Assembly (NCBI GenBank): GCA_958295665.1
Contig: OY282560.1
Coordinates: forward strand, 205,903,420-205,967,419
Source of the DNA: Tipula vernalis
Lineage: Eukaryota > Arthropoda > Insecta > Diptera > Tipulidae
Reading direction: 5' to 3'
Length of the DNA: 64,000 nucleotides
Made by a program: the position numbers and the translations under genes. The notes below the pieces were generated by a model. The model was not told the DNA's origin. It searched no databases and saw only the letters and a list, made by a program, of their open reading frames with translations. Each line of letters starts with the position of its first letter. Positions within the stretch are counted from its first letter, which is position 1. This document shows, piece by piece, positions 36,761 to 48,450 of the stretch.

Positions 36761-37553
36761 ATAATTTTTATGGATTTAATTTATATGAATTTTAAAAATA
36801 ATTTGGTCCTGTGGTCCGAAATAAATATTATTACTGAAGTAAATATATTTTTTTTTTTTTTTTTGTTAAAGTTTGAGATGTTATAATAAACTAATAGAAA
36901 ACTATGAATTTGTTTCAATTTAATTGTAGATATTGTTAACTACCTATAACTATTATGTGAACAGCGACGAATTAGTTCGTTTAAAAAATACAGAAATATT
37001 TGATTATAAATGGTGTGAAATTATTAGACAGTTACGTTCAAAATTGTTATTTCATTAGTTCAACTCAACTGAGCTGAAATATACTGGAGCAGCAAATTTG
37101 AGCAAAATGCATGTTACATAACTAATAATTTTCCACAACTTATTATTTCTTTAATTTTTACACGAATATTTATTTGAAAGAAAATATTGATAACAAAGAA
37201 TGTAATTTTACCTTGCTCACCAGTAACATCTACTAACTGCGTGTGGTTTCGCCTTTAATTAGAGTAGAACTACTGATCGATTAGGTACTTTATTCATATT
37301 GTACAGTGTAAAATTATCTAACTCTAAAGTAGTTTTACACACACTGTGTGCCTGCTTTGCCCTTTTGAATGGTATTTGTCCACAGATTATGTGTAGCAGG
37401 TACTCTACATCTGTGTAATTGTCCTTACAGATCATGTATAATTAGTTATAGAAGTGTAAAATCACCTCCACGTTTTTTTTTACAACATTAAACAATGGCA
37501 AATGTTGTGCCAATGATTATTGTAGTAAAATTCCAACAAAATTTTTTACTGTG
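36761..37553. other. Right non-coding arm of the CACTA-like element
   Basis: 3' flank of the accessory gene, with AATAAA-type signals near 36820 and 36885 and a T-run near 36848-36864. Subterminal TGTAAAAT words begin near 37305; GTGTAAAATTA and TAGTTTTACAC at 37307-37341 form a short inverted pair. The arm ends with the right terminal repeat. Confidence 0.65.
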
Positions 37554-40120
37554 TACCAACAAAATGAAATCAAAGAAAATTCTCATTTTTATTTAGGATT
37601 AAAGCACTTATTAATAAAAATTTTGACACTTATAGATAATCTAAATATAAGAAAATATTACTGAAAAGCAAGACTCTGCTGAACCTTTAAAAGTTGTAAA
37701 CAATTTTAGGAAAATATTAATTATAATAAAGGATAATTTTGAATTGAATAGAATTGAATATGTGAATTATGAGTGCATAATGAGTGAGAAATTAGTGATT
37801 AATGAGTTTTATTAAATGAGAATCTGTGAATATTCAAAAAATAATGGCATTGTACATTACGAAGGTACTTGGCTTTCTGTTACATTCCATAAAACATACA
37901 TTCGTCAAGTGACATTCATTTTTAAACATTAATAACAATATTTACATTACAATTACGAGAATTCAACGTCCACTCCTGTAAACTTTGTAGCAGCCTTTAG
38001 TCGGAGAGTATACTTTATAATCCAAAAACTAGAAATTCGTATAATGAATGAAATGAATTAAAACCATTCATTTCACCACCGTCCAAACCCGCCCTCACAG
38101 ACAAACTTGAATATTCCTCTTCCGCTCAGTTTTCTAGTGGACCACTAATTCATCTAATTTTGTACTGTTTGGTATACGTATAAGAGACGATGAACATTTC
38201 AGTTCTCCCAAATATACATCTAGAACAAATATAAATGATAAATAATCTAAATGTAAATAATATAAAGAACTATTATAAAATTGGTGTTTACATTTTCTAG
38301 TATTTCCACCAGAAGCTAAATCATACAAAACAAAATAAATAAAGAGAAATATTTTCCTTAAACAAATTTTCATACAAATATTGAACATACAGATTCCATA
38401 ATATTACAACGACGACTAAAGAAGGAAAATTCAAAGTTTTTCCAAAACCTTGAATTCTTTTGATAAATAGCAAACAATGGAATAATTGAAATAAAACGAA
38501 AATCAAATTTTCCAGCATTAAACTTTCGGGATACATATTATGACCCGGCCCCCGTCCACCATGTAAATAAATATAAATTTGCTTGAAAATTTGTACCAAC
38601 AACCGATAACAGTTTGATTTTCTGCCATTGAATTTCGAATATCCATAATATTATAAATAAGGGGGGAACAAGACGTGTCTATCTCGCATAATAATATAAA
38701 GAACATTTTTTTTTTTTTTTTTATGTGGATGGTTATATTCACAGTTTATATTACGATAATCCAATATTATGATAACGGAATGATTTTTATTTTATTATCA
38801 ATACTATCGCAGGGTCAATGGGAAAATTATTCAATCGGCAAAGTATATGGGAAAATAATAAAAAGAAAATGGGAAAAATCTGTATATATGTATGTGTGTT
38901 TACAATTTATTTTTGGTGGAGTGGTTTCAGGGCGAGGAAGAAAACACGAATTTTACATAAATTCAAATCGAATTGAATAGAAAATTGATTAATGGCGAAT
39001 CGGTAATGGTCTGAAGGTATTATTTGCAGCGAAAAAAATAAAAAATTAATGTTGTTTCTGTAGGAAGCTGATATTTTTTTTTTTGGTAGTATTTTTCCGG
39101 TAGATAGGCTAATTGAATTTACATAAAATAATCTAGATGAATAGAATTCTCTATACGAAATATTTATTGATAAAATACACATTTGTTGTTTGTAAGCTTG
39201 CCCAAAATTCAATCTCATAATCTGTTATCAATTACGTTAGAATCTTTTATTTTTTATATTTTTATTGAAAAAATTCAATTTACAAATATTTCCTTTCTGT
39301 TTCTAATATTTTTGTGTTCGAGAGCACAAAATCACCAATAACAATTTGTCTATATTCTGGTCGAATTGGGATTTGAGGTTTTGTTATAGATTATAAATTA
39401 TTGTTATTGGTTTTATTGCTTTTCCTACTATCAAATTTGTTAATTCATTTTGCACATTTCTTTGTAATTAACAATGCTTTGTACATTATTTTACAAAAGT
39501 GTTTTGTTGATATAAAAAAAGCCTCAATAAATTAGTGATGGATAAATGATGAATATTCTATGTGCCATACAAAATTTTGTTTCTGTTTAGATGTTAATGG
39601 AAATCAACATGATAATAATAATGATATTAATAGATACAAATTTTCTGTCTCTATACAGAAGATTCGCAACGGATTTTCATTCACTATAACCAGATGTACA
39701 TTAAACAACACAATCGGTAACTCTTCTCTATTCTTTGTCCATTTGAGAATTTTTTGTAACCTCTTGTGTTCGCAAAATATTGTATTACGTTTGGTTGATT
39801 TTCGCTTGAACAAAGCTTTAAACATTTATAAATGTATCCGATAATGTATCCATTAATGGATGGATTGAAAACTCGATTTGATTAAAAAACAAAAATTCCA
39901 CACAAATTTATGAATTGTTCGAGAATCGGATTTGTTTTATTAGAGCTATTAGCGGATCAGAACCAAATACAAATAAAAGATTTCCACTGAATCGGACCCA
40001 AAATTGGTAGCATATTGAGAGATGTTATCGACTTCAAAATAGAAATGCAGACAAAATAGGCAAGGTTATAGTGTAAATTTTTAGAGCAGAAACTTGAGGA
40101 ATAAAACTTTGTGTAATTTT
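37554..40120. other. No gene seen
   Basis: AT-rich DNA between two large elements. Several frames of 70-105 codons occur on both strands (38134-39218 and 39560-39844), but none has a recognisable family and they overlap one another. A T-run lies at 38707-38723. Confidence 0.45.
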
Positions 40121-40790
40121 TTTTTTTTTTTATTTAAAATAAATTTTATTTATTTATTTTATGTAATTACAATCTAGTCTCCTGGACTAATGAGCAATTT
40201 GTTTCTGACTTAATTTACTAACTTAAATTAATCTATTGGGTTCTTCCCGTTGGCGTTCCATAGTGTTTGGTAAATTGAAGTAAACCACATCTTTGTAGTG
40301 GATTTTAGATCAGCACAATGCTGCTTAAACTAACAATCACACCAGCTCAAAAGGTTTGGTTCTTTTAAGCCTGCGTACTAAATTCGTCATGCTTATGAGC
40401 TGAGTTGCCTTAATGTTCATATGTTGGCGAAGCCTTTCTTCATGTCTCCGTGCTTTTTCCTGGATTTCGTTTAAGATGAGGTTCATTTTAAGGTCCCTAT
40501 GAAGGTCATTGTTCCTGATATACCAAGGTGCATCAACGATGTTCCTTAATACCATATTCTGAAATCTTTGGATGATATTTACGTTGCTCTGTTTGATACA
40601 ACCCCAAAGCTGAATACCATAAGTCGAAATCGGTTTCAATATTTGCTTACAAAGTAGAAGCTTGTTGTATGTTGATAAAGAAGAGTTCCTTCCCATCAGC
40701 CAATACATTTTTCTTTATTTAAGTCTTAATTCTTCACTTTTCTTCTTGACGTGTGCTTTCCATCGAAGTTTAGCATCCAGGGTCATGCCG
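40121..40790 (-). mobile_element. Jockey-clade LINE copy B, 3' part
   Basis: Contains the C-terminal end of ORF2 (frame 40708-40337, with ILKPISTYGIQLWG, RFQNMVLRNIVDAPWY and RHEERL blocks), the 3' untranslated region identical in plan to 24756-24945, and an A-rich tail near 40121-40165 (T-rich on the plus strand). The reading frame at 40790 joins exactly to that at 54105 once the 13.3 kb insertion is removed. Confidence 0.9.
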
Positions 40791-40792
40791 AG

Positions 40793-41520
40793 CCCAACTA
40801 ACAATTTAGGTAGTTTATTCTATCGCTTGGTGTAATATGTGCTATTTCGGTTGAAATAACGTAAAATTTTGGTTAATTTTCTACTTTCAAGAAGTATTTG
40901 CTAATTGGTAAGAATTTAAGGAAAATTTACGAAAATTTTCTGGCGTTTTTCTACCTTTAGGCGGCTTTTACTTTTTAGTTTAATATTAAGAAAGTTTAGC
41001 CTAATTTGCACCAGCGAATCGTGTTTAAAGTAGAAAAGAGTTGGTAGTAGAAAATTGGGTTTAAAATAAGTAAAATATTTCTTCTTTTCCTACCTATTGT
41101 CAACTTTAAAGTTACTTTAACTTTTAAGTCGAAAGAATAACAAATTTTAATAGATTTCGTCAATTATATTTCACCGATTTTCAACTTTGAAAACGATTAT
41201 ACTTTTACAAAGAAAAATTAGGATTTTTTTCTATATTTTTCCATTTTTTTCTACCTTAAGGTTAAAATTTCTTTATAGAAATATTATAGTAGAAATTTAA
41301 ATTTACCGATCGTCTATAAGACCGTAAATCACCTACAGAATTCACTTAAAAGACGAATTTCCTAAAAGGTTCTCTCACAATTTTCTTTATAGTCGAAAAT
41401 AAGCAATTTTTACTAAAGTAAGACATTTTGATTTTATTACATCATCAGATTTTATCGTAAAATTTCCTTTAGATAATTATTCATAGTACAACTCGTATAT
41501 TCAAAGTGAAAGGTTAAAAA
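40793..41520. other. Left subterminal arm of the second CACTA-like element
   Basis: Non-coding. Words of the type TTCTACCT, TAGGTAG and TACCTTAAGG recur about every 60-120 bases (for example near 40803, 40949, 41088 and 41249), the same vocabulary seen in the right arm at 52460-54090. This is consistent with transposase binding sites. Confidence 0.6.
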
Positions 41521-43778
41521 ATGAATAAATCCAAGGCGTATAAAACACCTTATCGTTACACTTCTAGTTATTTTAGAAAAGTGAAGTGTTATAAAGATAG
41601 AAATAAAAAAAAAATATTTTTAATTCTCTCAGCCCTTTAAATTATTCAACATCTGTTAATTTCGATATCGCATCATCTATCGGAGCACCTACAGAACCAG
41701 TGACACATGAAAACTCGAACGGCTTAGTAAACATTTCTACAGATCAATTATCATCTTCATCTTTAAATTTCACAAATTGTTCACCATCAATTAAAGAGTC
41801 ATCAGATTCAGAATCTGCAATTGGCCGTGCCAGTGACACAGAAAACATTTTTTTTATGGATGAAATTGACGAGCATATTTTTGAAGAAGATATTTATAGC
41901 AAATTGGAAGAAGAATCCATTTCCGAAAAAATTCATCTACAACAAAAGTTAATGCATTGGGCTTTATTGAACAAATGTACTCATTCATCTGTTAATGATT
42001 TACTAAAAATATTAAAAGATCACGGACATCCAGATCTACCAAGCAGTAGCCGAACTCTATTAAAAACTCCAACTAAAGTTGACATTATCGAGATGGGAGG
42101 CGGACAATATTGGTATTACGGCATAAAGTCTAATATTGAAGCAGCATTATCTAATATTACCGAATCGGTTTCTATTTCCCTAATTATCAATGCTGATGGA
42201 ATATCGCCTTTCAAAAGCTCGTTGTATGAATTTTGGCCAATTTTATTTCGCATTCGAAATATGCCACTTAAGCCAATGCCTGCAGCGGTTTATTATAGCA
42301 TTGGCAAACCTCCTCAGCCTTTCATGAACGAATTGAATGAAATTTTAACATTTGAGATTTTTATAAATGGTCACAAAATAAATGTAAAAGTAAATTGTTT
42401 CGTTTGCGATACCCCAGCTCGATGCTTTCTTAAAGGTAAGAATGTAGAATTGTCATTTTTCTTTTCAATTCGGTATTATAATTTGTTTGTATTCTTAGGT
42501 GTTGTTGGTGCCAATTCCGAAAACGGCGCTTGTTTAAAATGCACTGTTGAAGGTGTTTGGGATAAAGATGGCCGCCATATGAGTTATCCGTTTTTTAACT
42601 GCAGGCTCAGATCTAATGAAAGTTTTAGAAATGGTGTTGATGAAGATCACCGTAAAGAAGCTACGCCGTTAACAAAATTACCAATGGAGGTGGATCTAGT
42701 AAAATCTTTTGTTGTTTCGGACTCCTTACATTTGTTTGATTTGGGTATGTATTTAAAAATTAAATTGGAAAGAATTTATAATTTGTTGGTTTGCTTCATA
42801 TTTTTAGGTGTCATGAGGAGATGCTTGTTTGGTTGGGGCAATGGCAGTTACAATTTTCGGAAAAAACTATCACCGCCTGAAAAAATCATGTTATCAAGCC
42901 ATTTAGAAAATTGTAATAATACGAAACCAATAGAAATTAATCGTGCTATTAGAGGTTTAAAATGTTTAAAGTACTGGAAAGGTTCAGAGTATCGAAATTT
43001 GCTGCTTTATATTGGTCCCGTAGTTCTAAAAGATATTCTACCAAAAGAAACTTATTGTCATTTCCTAACTTTGTCATGTGCTGTAACAATTTTATCTTGT
43101 CGTGAATATGTGAAATATAGTCAATTAGTCGAAGAGTTACTAAATGATTATCTGCAACGGTTTACTGAACTTTATGGAATTGACTCAGTAAGCAGTAACA
43201 TTCATAACATGTGTCACGTAATCGATGATGTAAAGAATTTCGGACCATTACCGGAAATCAGCTCTTACCCATTCGAAAACTTTCTCGGTCATCTCAAGTC
43301 CTTAGTTCGTAGCGGTAGAAAGCCATTACATCAGATTTCAATGCGAATTATAGAGTTATCTAAAATAAACAATGGCATTAATTTATCAAGTGAGTTGGCA
43401 GCAATTTCTTGTAAAGATGAAAGTGATATAATCCATGAAGAACCTGAATGTACAAATGTTTACAAAAAAATTTTTATTGGAGAATATTACATGTTGGCTG
43501 CTAATGCAAAAAACAAATGGTTTCTAACAAAACAACGGGATATAGTTTCCATGAAAAACGCAACCTACTTCAAAAAGAAGTTACACATTTATGGTGCTGC
43601 CATTAAAGCCAAATATAACTTCTTTACGAAATCATTTGATTCATCAAACTTAAATATATACTCTTGCAAAGAAATATACGACAAAATGAAGTTGTACAAC
43701 GCTAATGAAATCAAATGTAAATTGTTTTGTTTAAAATATCATGACAACCTAATTTTTTTCCATTGCTTCACACTGTAG
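41521..43778 (+). CDS. Tnp2-related transposase of the second CACTA-like element, open
   Basis: One frame is open from 41634 to TAG at 43776-43778 (about 715 codons). A plausible first exon starts at ATG 41521 (MNKSKAYKTPYRY) and joins at 41633 through a very short 47 nt intron with CTCTCAG acceptor; this join is tentative. Two clear introns (42436-42498 and 42745-42807, GTAAGA...TTCTTAG and GTATGT...TTTTTAG) are each exactly 63 nt, in frame and free of stops. Splicing them gives the family blocks FVCDTPARCFLKG-VVGAN and DSLHLFDLG-VMRRCLFGW. Other landmarks are INADGISPFKSS, KYWKGSEYRNLLLYIGPVVL and DDVKNFGP...YPFENFLGHLK. Acidic residues in the ADG, SDSLHLFD and PFEN blocks are candidates for the catalytic triad (inference). 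No disabling mutation is visible. Confidence 0.85.
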
Positions 43779-44615
43779 ATGTAAAAATTAAATCTTGAAT
43801 TAAAAATGAAAACATAAATTTTAATTAATAAAAATATATTCGCAATTCAGTTCATTTAACAAAAAATAAAAATCACAAAGAAATGATGAAATAATAACAT
43901 ACAGCTTTTATTTATCGTCTTCAGCGTCAAACCCATGGTTACTTTCCGAGTAAACCTCAACATTGGAAATTACTGCTGAATCCGCAACTAGGTTCTCCAC
44001 ACTATTTTCTCTCGCTGTCTTCTGAGGTACTATTTTTGGTTCATTTTTTTTAAATCTGCCGTATTTCGCTTTTCTGTTTCTGTTTTCGACCAGCGATTAT
44101 CCGCTTTTATTAGCACTGTGCTAATTACGTCAATTACAAATTCCAAGCTGCGAAAGGGAAACTTTTGATCACATTTTGCTGAACGAGAAATTCCTGTCCA
44201 GGACGTTAAGGTCAGAAGATATTTTGTACAAATTATATCAGATATCAATTTTACACCTAGTTTATCTCCTCGTTGCAAGCCATCAGTTCCACAAATTCCC
44301 GAAAAATAATTAATTATGTACGTTTTGTATTGTGGGCTGGACTCTATGTGTTTATTCCATTTTTTTAATTCGTCGACCGTATTTATCGGAAATTTAAATT
44401 GGTTTGCCAATATTTCGTCATCGATCTCAATTTTGTCTAGTTCTGCAATTTTCTTGGGCTCGCCAACTTTTGATAGATAAGCTTCAATTCTTTCCAATAT
44501 AACACGTTGCGATACCATCTGACTTTGTAGTCGTACAATTTTTTCATTGAGTAAGTCATACCGTTTATTACAACCGTTAAAAAAATCAATTATTTAGAAT
44601 TTATTGTAATAACAT

Positions 44616-45286
44616 TGTTGGGACACAAGCCTTTTTGTGCCGTTGGTAAAAGATGTTTTTAGTTGAAACAGTGAATTAAGTTGTTTCTAAATTATATTTT
44701 TCTTATTATTAAATTATTTTTATTTTTTCTATAAATTTTCACACGGTTTGATTTTGTACCAATGGAGGTTAGTTTTTGAATGACAATTTTATTGAATTTT
44801 TACAATAAAAACTTTCTTTTTGGAATTATAAAATTGACAGATGGACGAAGTGTTACCTAACGTTTTAATATTTAACTATAAATTTGCAGTAACAATACTG
44901 ATGACAAAGTGTCATCTAAAATCGAATATTCGAACTATTATCGTAGATTTTAGTACATAGCTATGTGGTTCCATGGGTATTATTTATTATTTTTGTTTTA
45001 GTGAATTTCAACCATCTGTCAAATTATATGTAAAAAATTACATTACATAAAGTTGTAAGTAAAATTATGTTATGCAAATTAACTATTAATTCTGATCTTT
45101 TTCTTTTTAGGTAGCAAATAAATTATATAAAGAAAGCCAGTGAAGCTGTATTGAAGTAACGATCAGATAAGTGTATAATATTTATTTAATAAGAAATGAT
45201 TCTTTGTGTGTTTTTCTTTTACCTTTCAGGTTATGTTTAAGTTTGATGAGACGATTTTCCTGTTGCCGTTCGTTGTTGCTTCAACA
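44616..45286 (-). repeat. BEL 3' LTR
   Basis: 671 bp, direct copy of 50729-51399. On the plus strand it starts TGTTGGGACACAAG and ends TTGCTTCAACA. The pol frame enters it and stops at 45226, about 60 bases inside. The outer edge abuts the AACAT duplication. Confidence 0.95.
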
Positions 45287-48200
45287 TTCTCCCCGCCTTG
45301 AAACAGCGTAGTTGTTTCAATTTGATTTGATGCAAGGCGGCATATTTTTGAAATTCCTCGTTTATACGTACCATTTGCGGTTTTGACTATGGCTACGCGA
45401 ACTAGCCCGTCGTCTCCAGTGTGAATTTTTTCTACTCGACCGAGCTTCCATTTGAGTGGTGGTTGATTTTCGTCAACAAGGATTACTAATTCACCTATTG
45501 CAAGATTTCGTGTTGAATCGGTCCAGCGATGCCGTTGCTGCAGTGATCTTAAATATTCGCTTGACCAACGATCCCAAAATACACGATGATAGAAATCAAT
45601 TTGTTTCCAGGTGTCAAGCGGTGGTTTATCGGTTAGTTCAGGCACGGGAAGAGCATTGAGCGGTCGCCCAATCAAAAAATGGCCTGGAGTAAGACAATCC
45701 ATGTCGTCAATGCTGGTAGTAATTGCTCCGAGTGGCCGAGAGTTGAGAACAGCTTCAACTTGCTTGATTAGAGTTAAGAGCTGTTCATAAGTTAGTTTGG
45801 CCAATCCTATTGTTCGACGCAGATGAAACTTGGCTAGTTTGACAGCTGCTTCATGAAGACCCCCAAAATTTGGAGTTGAAGGCGGTGTGAATTTCCATTC
45901 AATCTGGTGGTCTTCGCTTAATGATTGAATGTCTTCCTTCAACTGTTGAGATGACAACATTGCATATAATTTTCGTAATTCTGAATTGGCGCCGATGAAG
46001 TTGGTGCCATTGTCAGAAAACACTCGCTTACAAATACCTCGAGTGGCTATAAATCGTTTGAAACATCCTAAGAATGCCTGTGTGCTTAGGTCTGATGCCA
46101 ATTCCAAATGTACGGCTTTGGTGACGAAACATATGATGAGGCATAAATACGTTTTTGTTGGTGGTTTACCGCGGATGCGATAATGTATAAAAAATGGGCC
46201 AGCGAAATCTATGCCGACTGTGTAAAAAGGTGGTGCGGCAGTTACCCTTTCAGGAGGTAGGTTTCCCATTTGCTGTGTCATGATAATTGGTCGGCATCGA
46301 TAGCATTCCCTACATGTTCTGCATACCTTTTTGCACACCGTAGCACCATATATTGGCCAATACTCTTGACGAACAGCTGCCAATAGCGCTCGTGAACCGG
46401 CGTGAAGAAGCTTCCGGTGATAAAATGTAATTAACGTTACAGTAAATTGATGTGAATTAGAAAGCAGAATGGGATGCTTTGATGTGTATGCGAGCGTAGT
46501 ATGATAAAGACAACCACCGACTCGAATGATATGCTTTGGATCCAAAAATAATGACAATGATTGAAGTACAGGTTGCTTGATGCGAAAGTCTGCTTTTTCC
46601 AGTCCGACGTATTCGACTGGAAAACTTTCTTTTTGGACTATGCGGATTATGGCGTGAAGCGCCCGCTCTAACTCTTCCAGTTTTAACGGTCCACTAAATT
46701 TGAAGTTTGGATGTACTTTGAATCGAAGCATATAGGCAACAGTTCGTCGCAGCTTCTTGAAGTCGTGATAAAACTTAATCTTGCTAAGTATATTAGTAGT
46801 ATCAGATGATACTGTGTTAACTGCTGCAATTTTCTTCAATTCTGAAGGCGTTTCCTCTGGTAATGGAAATTCTTCACGTAATGTTGGCCAGAACGAAATC
46901 TCTTGTTGAAGAAACTTAGGCCCATGTAGCCAGAGATCGGATTTAATGAAATTTTCTGGAAGTAGTCCTCGTGAAATTATATCGGCTGGGTTATGTTCGG
47001 TTGGTACGTGTAGCCAGCTTTCCTTTAGTGAGACTTCGTTAATTGCGGTGACTCGATGTGAAACGAAAGTCTTCCATTTCGATGGGCACGATTTTATCCA
47101 ATGCAATGTGATTGTTGAATCGGACCAATAAAATGTTTGATCCACATTAAAATTCAACCCTTTGTGAATTTTGTGGGTTAGTTCTGCCAATAGCACTGCT
47201 GCATATAATTCTAGGCGCGGCAAAGTTGTTTTCTTTAATGGAGCCACACGTGATTTTGAACAGAGGAGCTTGATGGATACACTGCCATCGACCGTTGTAC
47301 TGCGAACATATAGCACAGCACCATATGCACGCTCGCTTGCATCGGCAAATCCATGTATTTGGATGCTTTGTGGTCGAGTTGAGTCAAATAGATGACGATC
47401 TATCGTAAATTGGTTGAGTATTGTGAGACTCCTTTGAAATGTTTGCCAGTATGTATGCAGGTGTTGCGGAAGTGCTTGATCCCAATCTAGCTGTAATTGC
47501 CATAATGACTGCATCAGCAATTTTCCCAATATGACTACGGGTGCCAACAGACCAAGAGGATCGTAAATTCGAGCGATTTGTGACAATATGACTCTCTTGG
47601 AAACGGTTGCATCTTCGTTAAAGTTGACAGCAAATGTGAATTTGTCAGATGTTGGATGCCAATAAATCCCTAGTGTTTTGATCAGATCATTTTCGTCAAT
47701 TTGCAGCGATGTTTCTGTGAATTGTGGTGGAATGTCCTGTATAATTTCAGAGTCGTTGGAACACCACTTTCTTAGTTCCATACCTGCCGATTTCAATATC
47801 TTCGAAATGGAGTCCTTCAGTTCAATGGCGGCACTAATGGAATTTGCACCAGTCAGTACATCATCGACATATATATCACTTTCAATGGCGTCGGCAGCGG
47901 CAGCGAACGTATGTTTGTTGTCTATAGCTAACTGCTTCAAGCATATAGTGGCGGGAAATGGAGCAGAGGATGTACCATACGTCACAGTTTTCAGTCTGAA
48001 TGTTGAAAGTGGTTCGACTGGAGAATTTCTCCACACAATTAGTTGGAATTTCTGGTCATCTTCATGTACCCGTATTTGCCGATACATCTTGACAATATCG
48101 GCGCTGAATGCGTATGCGTGCGTTCGAAAACGAACCAATATCGAAAACAGGTCGTTTTGAACCACTGGACCCACCATCATGATTGTGTTTAATGATTTTT

Positions 48201-48330
48201 CGCTTGACGTCTTAGCGGATCCATCGAACACCACACGTAGCTTCGTTGAGGAACTTTCAGGCTTCATGACGCAATGATGTGGCAGGAAAAAATTCGGTGA
48301 TGTGATGGATTTTGAATCGATGTGCTCCAT
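45226..48330 (-). CDS. BEL/Pao Pol: reverse transcriptase, RNase H, integrase
   Basis: 1034 codons from the first Met; coding homology begins 40 codons earlier, directly after the TAG at 48451. Order: reverse transcriptase (residues about 25-180) with LRVVFDGSAKT, FSADIVKMYRQI and the catalytic YVDD; the A17/RNase H region (about 240-460) with YDPLGLLAP, FADASERAYGAVLY, LPRLELYAA and DSTITLHW; an H2C2 zinc-binding segment (H...CRTC-x2-C, about 620-670); integrase with GIDFAGPF, SDNGTNF and GGLHEAAVK, giving D, D and E; and a C-terminal DUF5641-like domain (RHRWTDSTRNLAIGELVI). The product would copy the element's RNA and insert the cDNA. No other stop is present, so activity depends on whether the upstream amber codon is read through. 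Confidence 0.93.
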   Translation of the reverse strand: MEHIDSKSITSPNFFLPHHCVMKPESSSTKLRVVFDGSAKTSSEKSLNTIMMVGPVVQNDLFSILVRFRTHAYAFSADIVKMYRQIRVHEDDQKFQLIVWRNSPVEPLSTFRLKTVTYGTSSAPFPATICLKQLAIDNKHTFAAAADAIESDIYVDDVLTGANSISAAIELKDSISKILKSAGMELRKWCSNDSEIIQDIPPQFTETSLQIDENDLIKTLGIYWHPTSDKFTFAVNFNEDATVSKRVILSQIARIYDPLGLLAPVVILGKLLMQSLWQLQLDWDQALPQHLHTYWQTFQRSLTILNQFTIDRHLFDSTRPQSIQIHGFADASERAYGAVLYVRSTTVDGSVSIKLLCSKSRVAPLKKTTLPRLELYAAVLLAELTHKIHKGLNFNVDQTFYWSDSTITLHWIKSCPSKWKTFVSHRVTAINEVSLKESWLHVPTEHNPADIISRGLLPENFIKSDLWLHGPKFLQQEISFWPTLREEFPLPEETPSELKKIAAVNTVSSDTTNILSKIKFYHDFKKLRRTVAYMLRFKVHPNFKFSGPLKLEELERALHAIIRIVQKESFPVEYVGLEKADFRIKQPVLQSLSLFLDPKHIIRVGGCLYHTTLAYTSKHPILLSNSHQFTVTLITFYHRKLLHAGSRALLAAVRQEYWPIYGATVCKKVCRTCRECYRCRPIIMTQQMGNLPPERVTAAPPFYTVGIDFAGPFFIHYRIRGKPPTKTYLCLIICFVTKAVHLELASDLSTQAFLGCFKRFIATRGICKRVFSDNGTNFIGANSELRKLYAMLSSQQLKEDIQSLSEDHQIEWKFTPPSTPNFGGLHEAAVKLAKFHLRRTIGLAKLTYEQLLTLIKQVEAVLNSRPLGAITTSIDDMDCLTPGHFLIGRPLNALPVPELTDKPPLDTWKQIDFYHRVFWDRWSSEYLRSLQQRHRWTDSTRNLAIGELVILVDENQPPLKWKLGRVEKIHTGDDGLVRVAIVKTANGTYKRGISKICRLASNQIETTTLFQGGENVEATTNGNRKIVSSNLNIT
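45287..45299 (-). promoter_or_regulatory. BEL polypurine tract
   Basis: On the minus strand the bases directly before the 3' LTR are AAGGCGGGGAGAA, a purine-rich tract in the position where plus-strand DNA synthesis is primed. It overlaps the coding sequence for a GGE segment in Pol, as usual for BEL elements. Confidence 0.8.
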
Positions 48331-48450
48331 GTGGCCTAATGACTTGTATTCGTCAATAAACCTTGTATAACCGGATAATAATTCTTGTGACTTGTGGAGT
48401 CGCCTTTCCAGACTATAAAATCGCCGTGTAGCTAAATTTTGTGAATTACC

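Larger units (their letters stand above)
28420..37553 (+). mobile_element. CACTA-like two-gene DNA transposon, 9.1 kb
   Basis: Ends are CACAGTAAAAAA (28420) and TTTTTTACTGTG (ending 37553), an inverted repeat of 12 bases, flanked by TA at 28418-28419 and 37554-37555. The subterminal zones carry repeated TGTAAAATTAC-like words in both orientations (left at about 28433, 28491, 28547 and 28630; right at about 37305, 37331, 37455 and 37531). Inside are a zinc-finger transposase (31596-34142, broken) and an intact spliced accessory gene (34214-36760), both on the plus strand. The terminal CAC, short duplication, subterminal repeats and Tnp2-related transposase together support a CACTA/EnSpm relative. 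The superfamily name is an inference. Confidence 0.85.

Noticed and set aside
38134..39218. Overlapping frames of 70-105 codons on both strands
   Set aside because: Mutually overlapping, AT-driven composition, no family resemblance.
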